64,000 nucleotides of DNA. It comes from DASRDS01 sp035570055 (lineage in GTDB: Bacteria; Gemmatimonadota; Gemmatimonadetes; Gemmatimonadales; Gemmatimonadaceae). The notes beneath the pieces were generated by a model. It searched no databases. It saw nothing but the letters and a program-made list of their open reading frames with translations, and was not told where the DNA came from. Both the position numbers and the translations under genes were made by a program. This document shows, piece by piece, positions 53,073 to 62,100 of this stretch. Position 1 is the stretch's first letter. Every line of letters begins with the position of its first letter. Where the stretch lies: NCBI GenBank assembly GCA_035570055.1, contig DATMLM010000009.1, positions 62,001 through 126,000 on the forward strand, written 5' to 3'.

Positions 53073-53474
53073 ATGAACACCACTGATAGCCTCGTCGCCG
53101 ACGTCGAGGCCGACATCCTCGCCACCGAAGGCGCCTTCCACGTCCACGGCATTTACTACGCTCTCTTCAGCGACGCCGATCTCGCGCGCCGCCGTCTCGC
53201 CATTCGCACCGCCGACACGGTCGCGCGCGTCCGCGCCTGGACAGGTCGCGGCGCACTCGTCGACGGCCTCGCGGTCCGTCCCGCCCTCGGATCCGTCCCC
53301 AAGCTGTTCGAGCGCTGCGCCTGGTGCGGTAAGCGATTCGAACCGGGCGCGCCCGCGATCGTCGTCGCCACGCGCCATATCCACGAGCGCGCGTGCCGCG
53401 AAGAGTTCGACCGGTTCCTCGCCGAAGCGGAGATCGCACGCGCCCAGGCCACCCTCCAGATCGTGGAGGCCTGA
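53073..53474 (+). CDS. Small island protein with CxxC motif
   Basis: 133 residues from ATG 53073 after ggaggtcgc. The N-terminal half (VEADILATEGAFHVHGIYYA) resembles the start of the protein at 52,603, and a zinc-like motif FERCAWCGKRFEPG follows, then a helical C-terminus (EEFDRFLAEAEIARAQATLQ). The shared leader gaggtcgcatga suggests a duplicated gene. Family not recognised. It ends two bases before the GIY-YIG gene start. Confidence 0.6.
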   Translation: MNTTDSLVADVEADILATEGAFHVHGIYYALFSDADLARRRLAIRTADTVARVRAWTGRGALVDGLAVRPALGSVPKLFERCAWCGKRFEPGAPAIVVATRHIHERACREEFDRFLAEAEIARAQATLQIVEA

Positions 53475-53476
53475 CC

Positions 53477-53848
53477 ATGGTCGCCATCCACTCCACCCGG
53501 CGCCGGCGCAGCACTCGGCGCCGGCGTGGGTCCGGTCTCGTCTACCTCGTGCACTTCGAGCAACCGTACTACCACGCCAGGCACTACGTCGGTTATACGA
53601 AGGACATCGCGCAGCGCATAGCCGAACACCGCGCCGGTCACGGCTCGCGCCTCCTCGCCGCCGTCGCGGCCGCCGGCGTCGGGTTCGATGTCGCGTTCAC
53701 CTGGAAGCGCGCTTCGCGCACGTTCGAGCGCAACGTCCACCGCTGCAAGAACACTCCTCGGCTCTGCCCGATCTGCGCTGGCTCCGATCGCCGCGCACGC
53801 GCCTACACGCCGCGCAACCCCGCCGCACCGGAGCCAGCCGACTCATGA
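53477..53848 (+). CDS. GIY-YIG nuclease-domain protein
   Basis: 123 residues from ATG 53477. The GIY-YIG signature reads LVYLVHF then HARHYVGYTKDIAQRIAEHR, with the conserved Arg, and a catalytic Glu probably in TFERNVHRC. A Cys cluster CKNTPRLCPIC could bind zinc. Such small stand-alone domains sit in mobile elements, often beside RadC-type proteins. The stop overlaps the next start by four bases (ATGA). Confidence 0.82.
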   Translation: MVAIHSTRRRRSTRRRRGSGLVYLVHFEQPYYHARHYVGYTKDIAQRIAEHRAGHGSRLLAAVAAAGVGFDVAFTWKRASRTFERNVHRCKNTPRLCPICAGSDRRARAYTPRNPAAPEPADS

Positions 53849-54690
53849 CCGCCCACCCGTTAGACGACACCCGGCCCGCGCTCAGCGACGGGCCGGTCCA
53901 GATCGGCGCGATCATCCCATCGGCGCTCGCCGGCATCATCTCACCAGACAAGCCGTCGACTAGCCGTCCGCACCGCCGCAAGCACGCAGCTGCAGCACCG
54001 CAGCCTAGGCTGACGATTCGGGATCTTCCCGAGAGCGAACGGCCACGCACACGCCTCGTCAATCACGGCGCGGGAGCCCTCACGACACAGGAGCTGCTCT
54101 CCCTCATCATGGGCGCCGCTGGACGCCGGAGTTCCCTGGACGTCAGTCGCGATGTGCTCGCAGTGACCGGTGGGTCCATCCGTCGACTGCGGAATATCGA
54201 CATGTCCACGCTAGTGGCGGTCGCCGGCGTTGGTCCCACTCGAGTCGCGAAGTTGCGGGCCGCGATCGAACTATCGCGCCGCTGCCTGGATGAGGAAAGC
54301 GAGCAACGGCCGCGCGTCAAAAGTCCGATCGACATCGTCCTACGCGAAGCCCCACGGATGCGCAACCTGACCGTCACCGAGTTTCTCCTAGTCGTGCTCG
54401 ACACCCAGCACGGCTGGGCGCGGACGATTCGGCTGCCGCTGGATCATGGGCACTCGGACTGTACTGGCATCACGACCCGAACGGTCTATCAGGCCGCCAT
54501 CGTCGAAGGCGCCGCCGCGATTGTGCTCGTCCACAACCATCCCGATGGCGACTCGTCGCCTTCGCCCGAAGACCAAGTACTGACGCAGCGGCTATCGACG
54601 GCCGGCCGCCTGCTGGACATCCCCATGTACGACCACGTCATCATCGGCCGTGACCGCTATACGAGCTTCTTGGAGGAACAGTGGTTATAG
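53845..54690 (+). CDS. radC: RadC-family JAB/MPN protein
   Basis: 281 residues. Domain order is an N-terminal helical region (RPRTRLVNHGAGALTTQELL), a helix-hairpin-helix stretch (LVAVAGVGPTRVAKLRAAI), and a C-terminal JAB1/MPN domain with the metal motif LVHNHPDGDSSPSPEDQVL. Its role in DNA repair is doubtful; many RadC copies are cargo of mobile elements. The start lies inside the GIY-YIG stop. It ends inside the start of the next gene. Confidence 0.88.
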   Translation: MTAHPLDDTRPALSDGPVQIGAIIPSALAGIISPDKPSTSRPHRRKHAAAAPQPRLTIRDLPESERPRTRLVNHGAGALTTQELLSLIMGAAGRRSSLDVSRDVLAVTGGSIRRLRNIDMSTLVAVAGVGPTRVAKLRAAIELSRRCLDEESEQRPRVKSPIDIVLREAPRMRNLTVTEFLLVVLDTQHGWARTIRLPLDHGHSDCTGITTRTVYQAAIVEGAAAIVLVHNHPDGDSSPSPEDQVLTQRLSTAGRLLDIPMYDHVIIGRDRYTSFLEEQWL

Positions 54691-55184
54691 CCGCCGCAGA
54701 TGGTGCGACCGCATTGGTCCGTGCACCCTCAATCGAAACGGCGCAAACGGCGGCGAGGCCGCAGAGCCGCCAGGCCAAGTGGCCGTTCGCCGAAGTCAGC
54801 CGCCGGATGGTCGGCGGAGGTGCCAAGACGATGCCGGCCGATGAGATCCGCTGGCGCGGTACACTGCGCGGTCGAACGATCACGATGACCTCGCGGCCGC
54901 GAACGTGTGACCCGTCGGCCAGCTTCCACGTGCATGCGAACGCGCGGATCGAATACATGATCGAGCACGCGCAGTTCGTCGACCTTCTTGTCCACGAGCA
55001 GCTCGACGCATGCGAGCGCGAAGAGCTGCGCTCACTCGCGCAGCAGTTCGACCAACGGCCCATCGTCGTGCGCTGTCAGGGCGAATTGGTCCGAGGTGTG
55101 GGCCGATCGAAGGCAACACGCAAGAGCCCGTGCACGCGCGACACAAATCAACCTTTGCTCGATGACGCCTTTGCTGGCGTGTGA
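54681..55184 (+). CDS. Hypothetical protein overlapping radC
   Basis: 167 residues from GTG 54681, overlapping radC by 10 bases. A Ser/Ala/Arg-rich N-terminus precedes a more structured stretch (IEYMIEHAQFVDLLVHEQLD then CEREELRSLAQQF). No family is recognised. A similar length of frame exists on the opposite strand but has the low-complexity look of a shadow. Coupled translation with radC is the main support. Confidence 0.5.
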   Translation: MVIAAADGATALVRAPSIETAQTAARPQSRQAKWPFAEVSRRMVGGGAKTMPADEIRWRGTLRGRTITMTSRPRTCDPSASFHVHANARIEYMIEHAQFVDLLVHEQLDACEREELRSLAQQFDQRPIVVRCQGELVRGVGRSKATRKSPCTRDTNQPLLDDAFAGV

Positions 55185-55243
55185 TCGGTCCTTGAGACCC
55201 TCCCACTCGTGCAACTCGAAAACCTTATGCATCGGAAGGCCCC

Positions 55244-55552
55244 ATGCCCCGCAACAAATTGGTAGTCGTGATCGATGGCCGTGAAAACACACGCGAGACG
55301 AATCGGCCCTATACCCATGTGCTCGTCGGCCCGAAAATCTACTGGGGAGATGATCTGTACCGGACACAGGACCGGGCTCAATACGCCGGCTACCGCGTGG
55401 TGTACTCGTGGCACCTCACATTCGCGGCGGCCGATAGAGCTCGACGCGAGCATATGTCCCCCGACAATGGGTGGGGGCGTTTGTACAGCCGCCTGGCGTC
55501 GAAATTCGGCGTCCCATTCACCGTCGAGGAAGTGGCGCTGCAGCATGCGTGA
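55244..55552 (+). CDS. Small hypothetical protein
   Basis: 102 residues from ATG 55244 after ggaag. No motif is recognised; it has a strand-rich start (KLVVVIDGRENTRETNRPYT) and an aromatic middle (VYSWHLTFAAADRARREHM). Monocistronic between the radC group and the VapBC pair. Confidence 0.5.
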   Translation: MPRNKLVVVIDGRENTRETNRPYTHVLVGPKIYWGDDLYRTQDRAQYAGYRVVYSWHLTFAAADRARREHMSPDNGWGRLYSRLASKFGVPFTVEEVALQHA

Positions 55553-55599
55553 TGGTGCGTCGCGCGCAGCTGGAGCCAGAGGCGAGGTTACGATCGGCT

Positions 55600-55638
55600 A
55601 TACTGCCCAACCGGCCATTTCGGCTAGTTGGGCAGTAT
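55600..55638. repeat. Perfect 12-base inverted repeat
   Basis: atactgcccaac (55600-55611) and gttgggcagtat (55627-55638) with a 15-base loop. It lies 47 bases after the stop at 55552 and just before the VapBC promoter. It may be a bidirectional terminator; it lacks a T-run. Confidence 0.55.
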
Positions 55639-55681
55639 CAGGGCACGGTACGCGTCGTGTACGCAAAACCCCTGGCGTAGC

Positions 55682-55712
55682 GTGTATATACGCATTATCG
55701 TTGTGTATATAC
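55682..55712 (+). promoter_or_regulatory. Twin operator for the VapBC pair
   Basis: gtgtatatac occurs twice (55682-55691 and 55703-55712), and its core gtatatac is a perfect palindrome. The copies are 21 bases apart, two helical turns, so a dimeric antitoxin could bind both on the same face. They lie 20-45 bases before the antitoxin start, covering the expected promoter. Confidence 0.6.
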
Positions 55713-55732
55713 AGTCATTTCGAGGCATGCAT

Positions 55733-55987
55733 ATGACAAAACCAACGACCGGCGAAGCGAGGCGCGCCAGCAAACGAGCCAAGTCCTATCGGCTCGAACA
55801 GCGGAAGATCGACCGCGCGAAACGGATTTTGGGCGTGTCGACGGAGACCGAGGCGATCGAGCAGGCGCTCGACCTCGTCGCCTTCGGCCACGCGCTGGCG
55901 TCCGGGACGCGCGCCCTCGTCGGAGTCGATGTGTCACCATTCGATCGCGACGAGACGCTGCTTCCCGCCACCCGGTATCGCGAGTAG
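55733..55987 (+). CDS. VapB-like antitoxin
   Basis: 84 residues from ATG 55733 after cgagg; ATG 55727 is also in frame. The middle part (KIDRAKRILGVSTETEAIEQ then ALDLVAF) is the short helical region typical of small ribbon-helix-helix or AbrB-type antitoxins. It precedes the PIN toxin by six bases, the standard VapBC order. Two palindromic operators lie upstream. Confidence 0.75.
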   Translation: MTKPTTGEARRASKRAKSYRLEQRKIDRAKRILGVSTETEAIEQALDLVAFGHALASGTRALVGVDVSPFDRDETLLPATRYRE

Positions 55988-55993
55988 CGCCAC

Positions 55994-56482
55994 GTGCCGC
56001 GTCCACGAACGCGCGTGGAGGCGCCGGCCACGCCGCGCCGCACGAGGTACACGCTCGATACCAATATCTTCCTCTACGGCTTTCGCGACCCGGACGTCGC
56101 CTCTCGCCTCGAGCGATTCCACCAGGCCCATGCCCCGTTCGAGCAACTCAGCGCCATCGTCGCCCACGAGCTCCTGGCCGGCACCCGCACGCCGCAAGGC
56201 GCCGCGGCCCTCCGCCGTCAGTTGCTCGGTCGTTTTGAGCGAGCGGGCCGAGTGTTCGCCCCGACACCGGCCGCTTGGCAGCAAGCGGGTCTCGTCCTCG
56301 CGGCGATGGTTCAAACGGAGGGGCTCGTCCTAGCCGACGTCCGGAAGTCGTTCACGAACGACGTCGTCCTCGCCGCGTCCTGCCGCGAGCGCGGCGTCAC
56401 ACTGGTCACCGCGAACGAGCGTGATTTCGCGCGGATCCGCCGCTTCGTCGCCGGGTTCAACTTCGTCACGAACTTTCCGTAG
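55994..56482 (+). CDS. vapC: VapC-type PIN-domain toxin
   Basis: 162 residues from GTG 55994. The PIN acidic quartet is seen as Asp22 in YTLDTNIFLYG, Glu in VAHELLAGT, Asp in FTNDVVLAASC and the final acidic position in TANERDFARI. VapC cuts tRNA or rRNA. It follows the antitoxin by six bases. It stabilises the island. Confidence 0.87.
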   Translation: MPRPRTRVEAPATPRRTRYTLDTNIFLYGFRDPDVASRLERFHQAHAPFEQLSAIVAHELLAGTRTPQGAAALRRQLLGRFERAGRVFAPTPAAWQQAGLVLAAMVQTEGLVLADVRKSFTNDVVLAASCRERGVTLVTANERDFARIRRFVAGFNFVTNFP

Positions 56483-56759
56483 CACCGCTACCGCCGCGTC
56501 ACCGGCGAGACCGTCCCCCGACCCTGGTAGCGAGCCCGGGCCGGCAGCCGGGGTCCCGCCCCCAGCTGCGTAGCATCATGAAGCCTGCTGCCTTGCCCAC
56601 TGAGTCACCCCTCAACCCCGAAATCGCCCAGCGGACCCGGTTAATTCACAACGGCGGCATTTTCGCACCGTTAGAAGTCTGACGGTCGACTGACGCTCCG
56701 TCATAAGCATGCCGGCATCCGGTCCTTGTCTTTCTCCTCAAGCGTGGGGATGCCAGCAC
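56483..56759. other. Region with inverted repeats before the MobC-like gene (candidate oriT)
   Basis: About 280 bases without a gene. Near its right end are aacgg (56650-56654)...ccgtt (56668-56672) and tgacgg (56680-56685)...ccgtca (56698-56703), two nested or adjacent inverted repeats. Origins of transfer often lie next to mobC-type genes, so this is a plausible but unproved oriT. Confidence 0.35.
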
Positions 56760-57203
56760 ATGCTTCCTGAACAGCCCGCCGGCGACAGCCGGCGCGGCCG
56801 CGGTCCGAGCCACAAGCCCCAGCGCCGCTTCCTGCACGTCCCGTTCACCGTCCAGGATTACGAGACAATCACCATCTGGGCCTCCGCAGCCGGCCTATCG
56901 CGCTCGTGCTACGTGCGCGAGGCCGCGCTGGCCATACCGATTCTTCGCCGGGTGTCGCCCCGCGATCGCCTACCCCACACGACCCGCGCGATCGCCTGCG
57001 TCCGCGCCCTCGCGCACGCCACCATGGCCGCCGTTGACGCGAAGACCGCGTACCGGCTCGAGGCCGCGATCGCGGAGCTCGACACCCGGGCCGAGGAACT
57101 TGAGGACCACGCCGAGGCCATCGCCGCCCAGCTCGCGCTGCTACCATCGCCTCACGCCGATCCTCATCCCGACTCCCCGTGGTTGTCGTCGGGCGTGTTC
57201 TGA
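56760..57203 (+). CDS. MobC-like ribbon-helix-helix mobilisation protein
   Basis: 147 residues from ATG 56760; ATG 56709 would add 17 residues. The segment RFLHVPFTVQDYETITIWAS then AAGLSRSCYVREAALAIPI matches the RHH DNA-binding part of plasmid mobilisation relaxosome (MobC) proteins. Its C-terminus is helical (RLEAAIAELDTRAEELEDHA). The relaxase that should be downstream is absent, so the module is probably truncated or the element relies on a helper. Confidence 0.65.
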   Translation: MLPEQPAGDSRRGRGPSHKPQRRFLHVPFTVQDYETITIWASAAGLSRSCYVREAALAIPILRRVSPRDRLPHTTRAIACVRALAHATMAAVDAKTAYRLEAAIAELDTRAEELEDHAEAIAAQLALLPSPHADPHPDSPWLSSGVF

Positions 57204-57742
57204 GCCCCCAAACCGACCAGGCCGTGGGCCACCGCTCGTATCCGCCGGGTCCAAAATCGGCGGTCGAGCGGTGTCATCTCTACAGCTATGCGATGTATTC
57301 CTAAGTCCCGACCCGAACGCGACGTTACCGTTGCCACTCTTCTAGCGAATCGCGCCAGACTCAGTGACAGAGTGAGCCACTACGTTGGGAACGTCGAGAG
57401 ATAAGCGTGGCGAGTGACGATCAGTTGATGGCGCGTCCTGCGCCGGCCGATCGAAGCTCGCGCGGCTCGCGCTCCATCACCACGCGCTCATCCCTACGGT
57501 TTCAGACGAAAGGCCCACACAAACGGCCCCGGCTCAAACGAGCCAGGGCCGTCCTCAATCACGACGCTTCGCGTGCCTTGCCCCCGCGTCAGCCAGGCGA
57601 TCGCATGACGGGCAGCTCTTTGTACGAAATGAGCTCGGAAATTGCCCGCTGGTGAACAGCTCTCGATCTCGTGAAATCGATCGTTTTACGCCCGTCTGCT
57701 CCGCGGCGCGGACCCACCCGCGGTTCCTGAGCGACTCCCTAG
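57204..57742. other. Gap at the right side of the island cargo
   Basis: About 540 bases without a supported gene. A plus-strand frame at 57407-57655 has no family and only low-complexity basic residues. The region holds the hairpin at 57523-57552 described next. Confidence 0.45.
57523..57552 (-). terminator. Strong hairpin for the minus-strand RHS operon
   Basis: acggccc-c-ggctc (57523-57535) pairs with gagcc-a-gggccgt (57540-57552) around an aaac loop. On the minus strand the stem is followed by ttgtgtgggcctttcgtc. It lies about 190 bases beyond the last gene of the minus-strand operon and probably ends its transcript. Confidence 0.6.
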
Positions 57743-58408
57743 CTAACCGTTGTCGCCTGGCCTACTCCACTTCTGACGAGCAAGAGCCACCACATAACCC
57801 GCTACCAGTCCAAACAGAGCGTAGTTGACCGGGAGGGACCAGAATAAGAGCACTGAGGAAGAAGCAGGTGGCTCCACGCCCGTTATGTGCCGATGAAGAG
57901 TAAGCACGGCATTCGATAACGGCATTCCCACAATCGCCCAGAGAATTCCCAGGCCTTCGTGCCCCTCGTCACCAAGCCTGAAGTAAGCGATCGTCAAAAC
58001 ACCGGCGAGGACTACGCCAACTGCTGTGCCAATCAACGCCGCTCGCCTGACGGTCGCCACGAGCGAAGGTACTTCCGGACCTTCGGAACCTGAAGCGCGC
58101 CATCGCCACCCTGCAAGCCAAAGTACCGTGCTAGCCGCGGTAACAAGCGGTGCCACCAACCGCACAGCGATCAAGCCAACCGTCGCATTAGACCACAGCG
58201 GCATGATTGCGGCCGCTGGTGTGACATATTCTGGAGCGAATTGAGCAGCGCCACACGCCAGCAGGGTGACCAGCCACCAGACGGCGATCACCCTGCCGCG
58301 TGCTCGCAGGATCAGCTGGGGTGCCGCAACGAGAACCCCGAGTTGCCAGACTGCTACGAGAATACCGGCAAACGCGAACGCGAGCACCCCGAGCGGCAGT
58401 ACCAACAC
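57743..58408 (-). CDS. Hypothetical membrane protein after the RHS operon
   Basis: 221 residues from GTG 58408 with about six hydrophobic helices (VLAFAFAGILVAVWQLGVLV; VIAVWWLVTLLACGAAQFAP; TAVGVVLAGVLTIAYF). No family is recognised. Located 42 bases after the TPR gene, same direction, so it may share the RHS transcript. Polytopic proteins in this position can be immunity proteins; this is inference. Confidence 0.6.
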   Translation of the reverse strand: MLVLPLGVLAFAFAGILVAVWQLGVLVAAPQLILRARGRVIAVWWLVTLLACGAAQFAPEYVTPAAAIMPLWSNATVGLIAVRLVAPLVTAASTVLWLAGWRWRASGSEGPEVPSLVATVRRAALIGTAVGVVLAGVLTIAYFRLGDEGHEGLGILWAIVGMPLSNAVLTLHRHITGVEPPASSSVLLFWSLPVNYALFGLVAGYVVALARQKWSRPGDNG

Positions 58409-58450
58409 GATACCTCCTGCGTTAATGCACCCAACCTCTCACGACATACC

Positions 58451-59161
58451 TCACTGACTCTTCGATGCTTCTAGGTTACCGGCACGCTTAACAACCTCAC
58501 TGTACAACCTTCGTTCGGCCGGATCTGCTGTTGTAAAGTAACCAGGCCTGACCCGTAGCGCTTGGCGCCAGTACAACAGCGCATTGCGGTCCTGGCGCAA
58601 CTCCACAGCACACAAGGCCATATCGCCCCAGGCAACGGCGTCGCCTGGTTCGAGTCGAACCGCCTCTCTGAATGCGGCCAGTGCATCCGCAAATCGGTCA
58701 AGGTTGTAGAGGGCGACACCAACATGCCACCGGCCACCAGCATCGGAAGGCCTCAGGCGCACCGCGGCTTGGAAGGACTTTAGCGACTGGTCGAAGCGCG
58801 ATAGCATCTCAGCCATCATACCTGCATCGTACCAGGCATCGACCGAAGTCGGGGCGAGCCGGGTCGCTTCTGTGAATTGTGACAGGGCCTCCGGCAACTG
58901 ACCCGCCGTACTCAAAACGGCGCCGTACCGCATCCGAATGTCTGGACTGTTCGGGTCTGCGGCAACAGCGCGCTGACACGACATCATTATTTCAGCTGTC
59001 GGACGGCTTGATGCAACGCAGGAGGCTGGCGATACGCCCTGGCCCCACGCAGCACCTGTCAGACCTAAGACCAGCACACCACACAAGACGGGGCGGCGAT
59101 CGCGGGCCCTTCGCCGAACCAGACCACTCAGGGTCACCACCGACGGTTCACTGTATTGCAT
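58451..59161 (-). CDS. Exported TPR protein
   Basis: 236 residues from ATG 59161; a TTG at 59188 overlaps the RHS stop. The N-terminus is an export signal (VLCGVLVLGLTGAAWGQG). TPR-like repeats follow, for example NSPDIRMRYGAVLSTAGQLP, SVDAWYDAGMMAEMLSRFDQ and VGVALYNLDRFADALAAFRE. It lies directly downstream of the RHS gene. It may be a chaperone, anchor or immunity partner of the RHS protein; the order favours a functional link. Confidence 0.75.
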   Translation of the reverse strand: MQYSEPSVVTLSGLVRRRARDRRPVLCGVLVLGLTGAAWGQGVSPASCVASSRPTAEIMMSCQRAVAADPNSPDIRMRYGAVLSTAGQLPEALSQFTEATRLAPTSVDAWYDAGMMAEMLSRFDQSLKSFQAAVRLRPSDAGGRWHVGVALYNLDRFADALAAFREAVRLEPGDAVAWGDMALCAVELRQDRNALLYWRQALRVRPGYFTTADPAERRLYSEVVKRAGNLEASKSQ

Positions 59162-59184
59162 TCTCAGCCTCTCAATAGTCTGCG

Positions 59185-62100
59185 TCAATAGAGTTCAGAA
59201 GGCGCCCATGTATCTGGGGAGCCACTGCAATCCGTGCCATTGCTAACCCCATACCCACCGCAAGCACCGGGAACAACAAGCCCTCGTTTCGTCATCGCGT
59301 TGATGGCCGCCCAGGGAACGTTCGCGCCGGCCTGCGACAGCACATCGTACACGAACCGGTTGGAGTTGCCGCCTCCGAACAGGTCGTATGAGCCCCCGGT
59401 CCACGCGCTCAAATTCTGACTGACCGAAAACCAGAAGCGGTCGGGATCCACGTTCGTGGGGACCCATTGATAGCTACTGACGGTGATATCTGGATGCGTT
59501 GGTTCGGTGCCGTTGGCCGACCAGAAAAAGACCGAGTCTTTTCCGTTCCTATTCAGTAACTCGATAATGAAGTCGACCCCTGAGGTTGTTTGATACCGGA
59601 TTGCACAGTGCGCCCCGAGGGCGTTGGCCGGGAATCCGTAGAGCGGTCGACAACCGACGGAAATTCGAATGTGGTCCTCGTGCTCCAAGCCGTTTCTGGC
59701 CATGCGCTGCGCCCTGCCCTGAGCGTCATAACAGTCTATGGATCCGAAATCGACGCGAACGATTTCGTACGTCTCGGTATCGTAGACCACCCAATCGGTT
59801 TCCACGCATGAGATGTCCAGTCCGATTGGATCGCTTCGGTTGAGCCAATCTGAATTGGCGAACAGATAGCGATTCACGCCCGCCGCCGCAGTCGGATCTT
59901 CCGACATAAATCGACCAGCTTGGGGGTCATACCAACGGTTCTGCAGATAGTACGCTTGAGTCGAATCTCCTTCGTAGAACGCACCCTTCCAGCGAATCCG
60001 ATTTTGAGCCTCGGAGTCGACGACTGGCATGAGCGTGCCCCATTCGTCGTATTGGTATTCCCCCTGCAGGGCCTGGCTCCCGGGTGCCGTATCCGCGCGC
60101 ACAATGCCATCGACGTTACCCATCGGGTCGTACGAGTAGTATCCGACTGAGATCGTGGAGTTGCCTTCAATGAGTGCGAACGGTCGGGTGGCGTTTGGCG
60201 TATAGACGTACTCGCCAATCCTCGTCGCTCCAGCGCTGTCGACTTCGGCGACGAGCTGGTCGCCATCCCAGAGGAATATGCCGAGCACCCCCGGTCCGGC
60301 CCGTCCATGCTGTCGCTTGCGCACGAGATGGCCCGCGGCGTCATACTCGTAGATCAGCGTCACGCTCCCAGCGTGAACGCTATCGAGCAGGCCGTCTGCA
60401 CTCCAATAGTAGTGTCGGTCGCCGCTCAGGGTATCGTTGCCATCGAGATCGTAGGCATGCGTAACGCCGCGCAAACTCGTCGCTCGATTCCCGGTCGTAT
60501 ACGTCCCGCCCAGCGACACGCCACCAATGGTACCACCGATGATATTGTTCGCTGCGTCGTATTCGAGCGTATCCGAGGTCGGCGCCTGAGTGCAATGAAA
60601 CCCGGAGGTCGTGTCGGATGGGCAGGTCGTGGCGAAATTCGCCGGAGTAATCAATTGGCTCCGGAGCGCCGCGAGGCGGTCGCCATTGTCATACGCATAC
60701 TGGAAATCGTCCCACTCATTGAGCGGCACAAACACAGTCACAAGGTCCGTGATCTGATGATCAGGACTGAAACCCGCCTTAGTATTCAGGGCGTTATCGA
60801 TCGCACTATTGTTGTGAAAATCAAGGCGATAGTGATCGCCAGTCGCCGTTGTCGAATCCGAGTGCGGGAAACCGCCCGGATAAGTAGTGCCCGTGGGCCG
60901 AAGCAGGCGATTGTACTGAAGCGTCGTGGTAAAACCGTGAACACCGTTGAGGCGAATCGTGTCCAGTGTTCCCGTACGGGCATCGTAGATGAATCGCCGT
61001 TGCACGAGCGACACGCCACCTGAGCTGCTGAACCCAAGAGAGTCGATGCGGCCGGCGGAGTCGTAGAAGTACGACTCGACAAATTTAATCGTACCGATGT
61101 AGCTAGTGATCTTCTGGACAAACCCAGCGAGGTCTGTCAAGATCGTGTCGGTTTCGACCGCGTTCTGTCGAACCGTTCGTAGGCCGATGGTGTCATACGA
61201 GAACGTGGCCGACATCAGGTTGGTGCCGCTTCTTGTGCGCAAACGGCGCCGCGAATCGTACGTGAATTGAATTTGATTGCCTCGGCGATTAGTGAGGCTA
61301 GTGAGCAACCCGGTCTTGTTGTACCGATAGCTAGAGTACCGATTGAGCGTGTCGGCGGGGTCAAATTGTTGCGTCACACTACCCAGCGGGCTGTACGCGC
61401 TCCGATACACGTTCCCCACCGGATCTTGCACCCGATATGGCAAAATCCCGCCGTACTTTATGGTCGTTGGCGTTGATGATATGGCGGAGTCGGTTAGCGC
61501 CGTCGGGCGATTGATCGCGTCATAGGTCACGAGTTTCGCGGCGAACGGCGCCACCCATGGATGTGGCCAGTTTGTGACGATGCTATCCCGTCCGTATGTG
61601 TCGAACACCGTCACCGTTGCCGCGCCGTTTGCGTGGTTCGTCACGGTGTCCAGGCTCCCGAAGGCGGCATCGTAGTGCTGGCTGACCCCGTGTCCTCCAG
61701 CATCGATCGTTAACGTGTCCCTGTACAACGCGTCGTAATAGAAACGCGTCAAGGTGGTATCACTCCCCGTGACCTCAGTCGAATCGACGCGTCCGGCAGG
61801 GCCTAGGAACCACTTCTGCACCTGGCTGCCAGTGGTCATGCTATCGAGAACCCCATACGCACCGTAGTGCTGATACGTCGCTTGCATGCCAGCCAGGGCG
61901 ACGAACGTTGCCTGTCCGCCCACGTAGCTATACTGATCGACGGCAGTCGAGGGATGCGTAACGGTCATGGCGAACCCCAGCGAATCCCGAGCGATTGCGG
62001 TCTTGGCCCCAAAGGCGTCCCAGGAGGCTACGAACTGACCCCAGTGATCGAATATCCCCAAGGTCACCACACCACCGGCATCAGTCACGCTTCCCTTGAT

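Noticed and set aside
54641..55063. Minus-strand frame opposite the gene after radC
   Set aside because: Ser/Arg/Cys-rich shadow; the plus-strand frame is coupled to radC and has better composition, though it too is uncertain.
57407..57655. Plus-strand 82-codon frame
   Set aside because: Basic low-complexity sequence with no family. It crosses the strong hairpin used as a minus-strand terminator.
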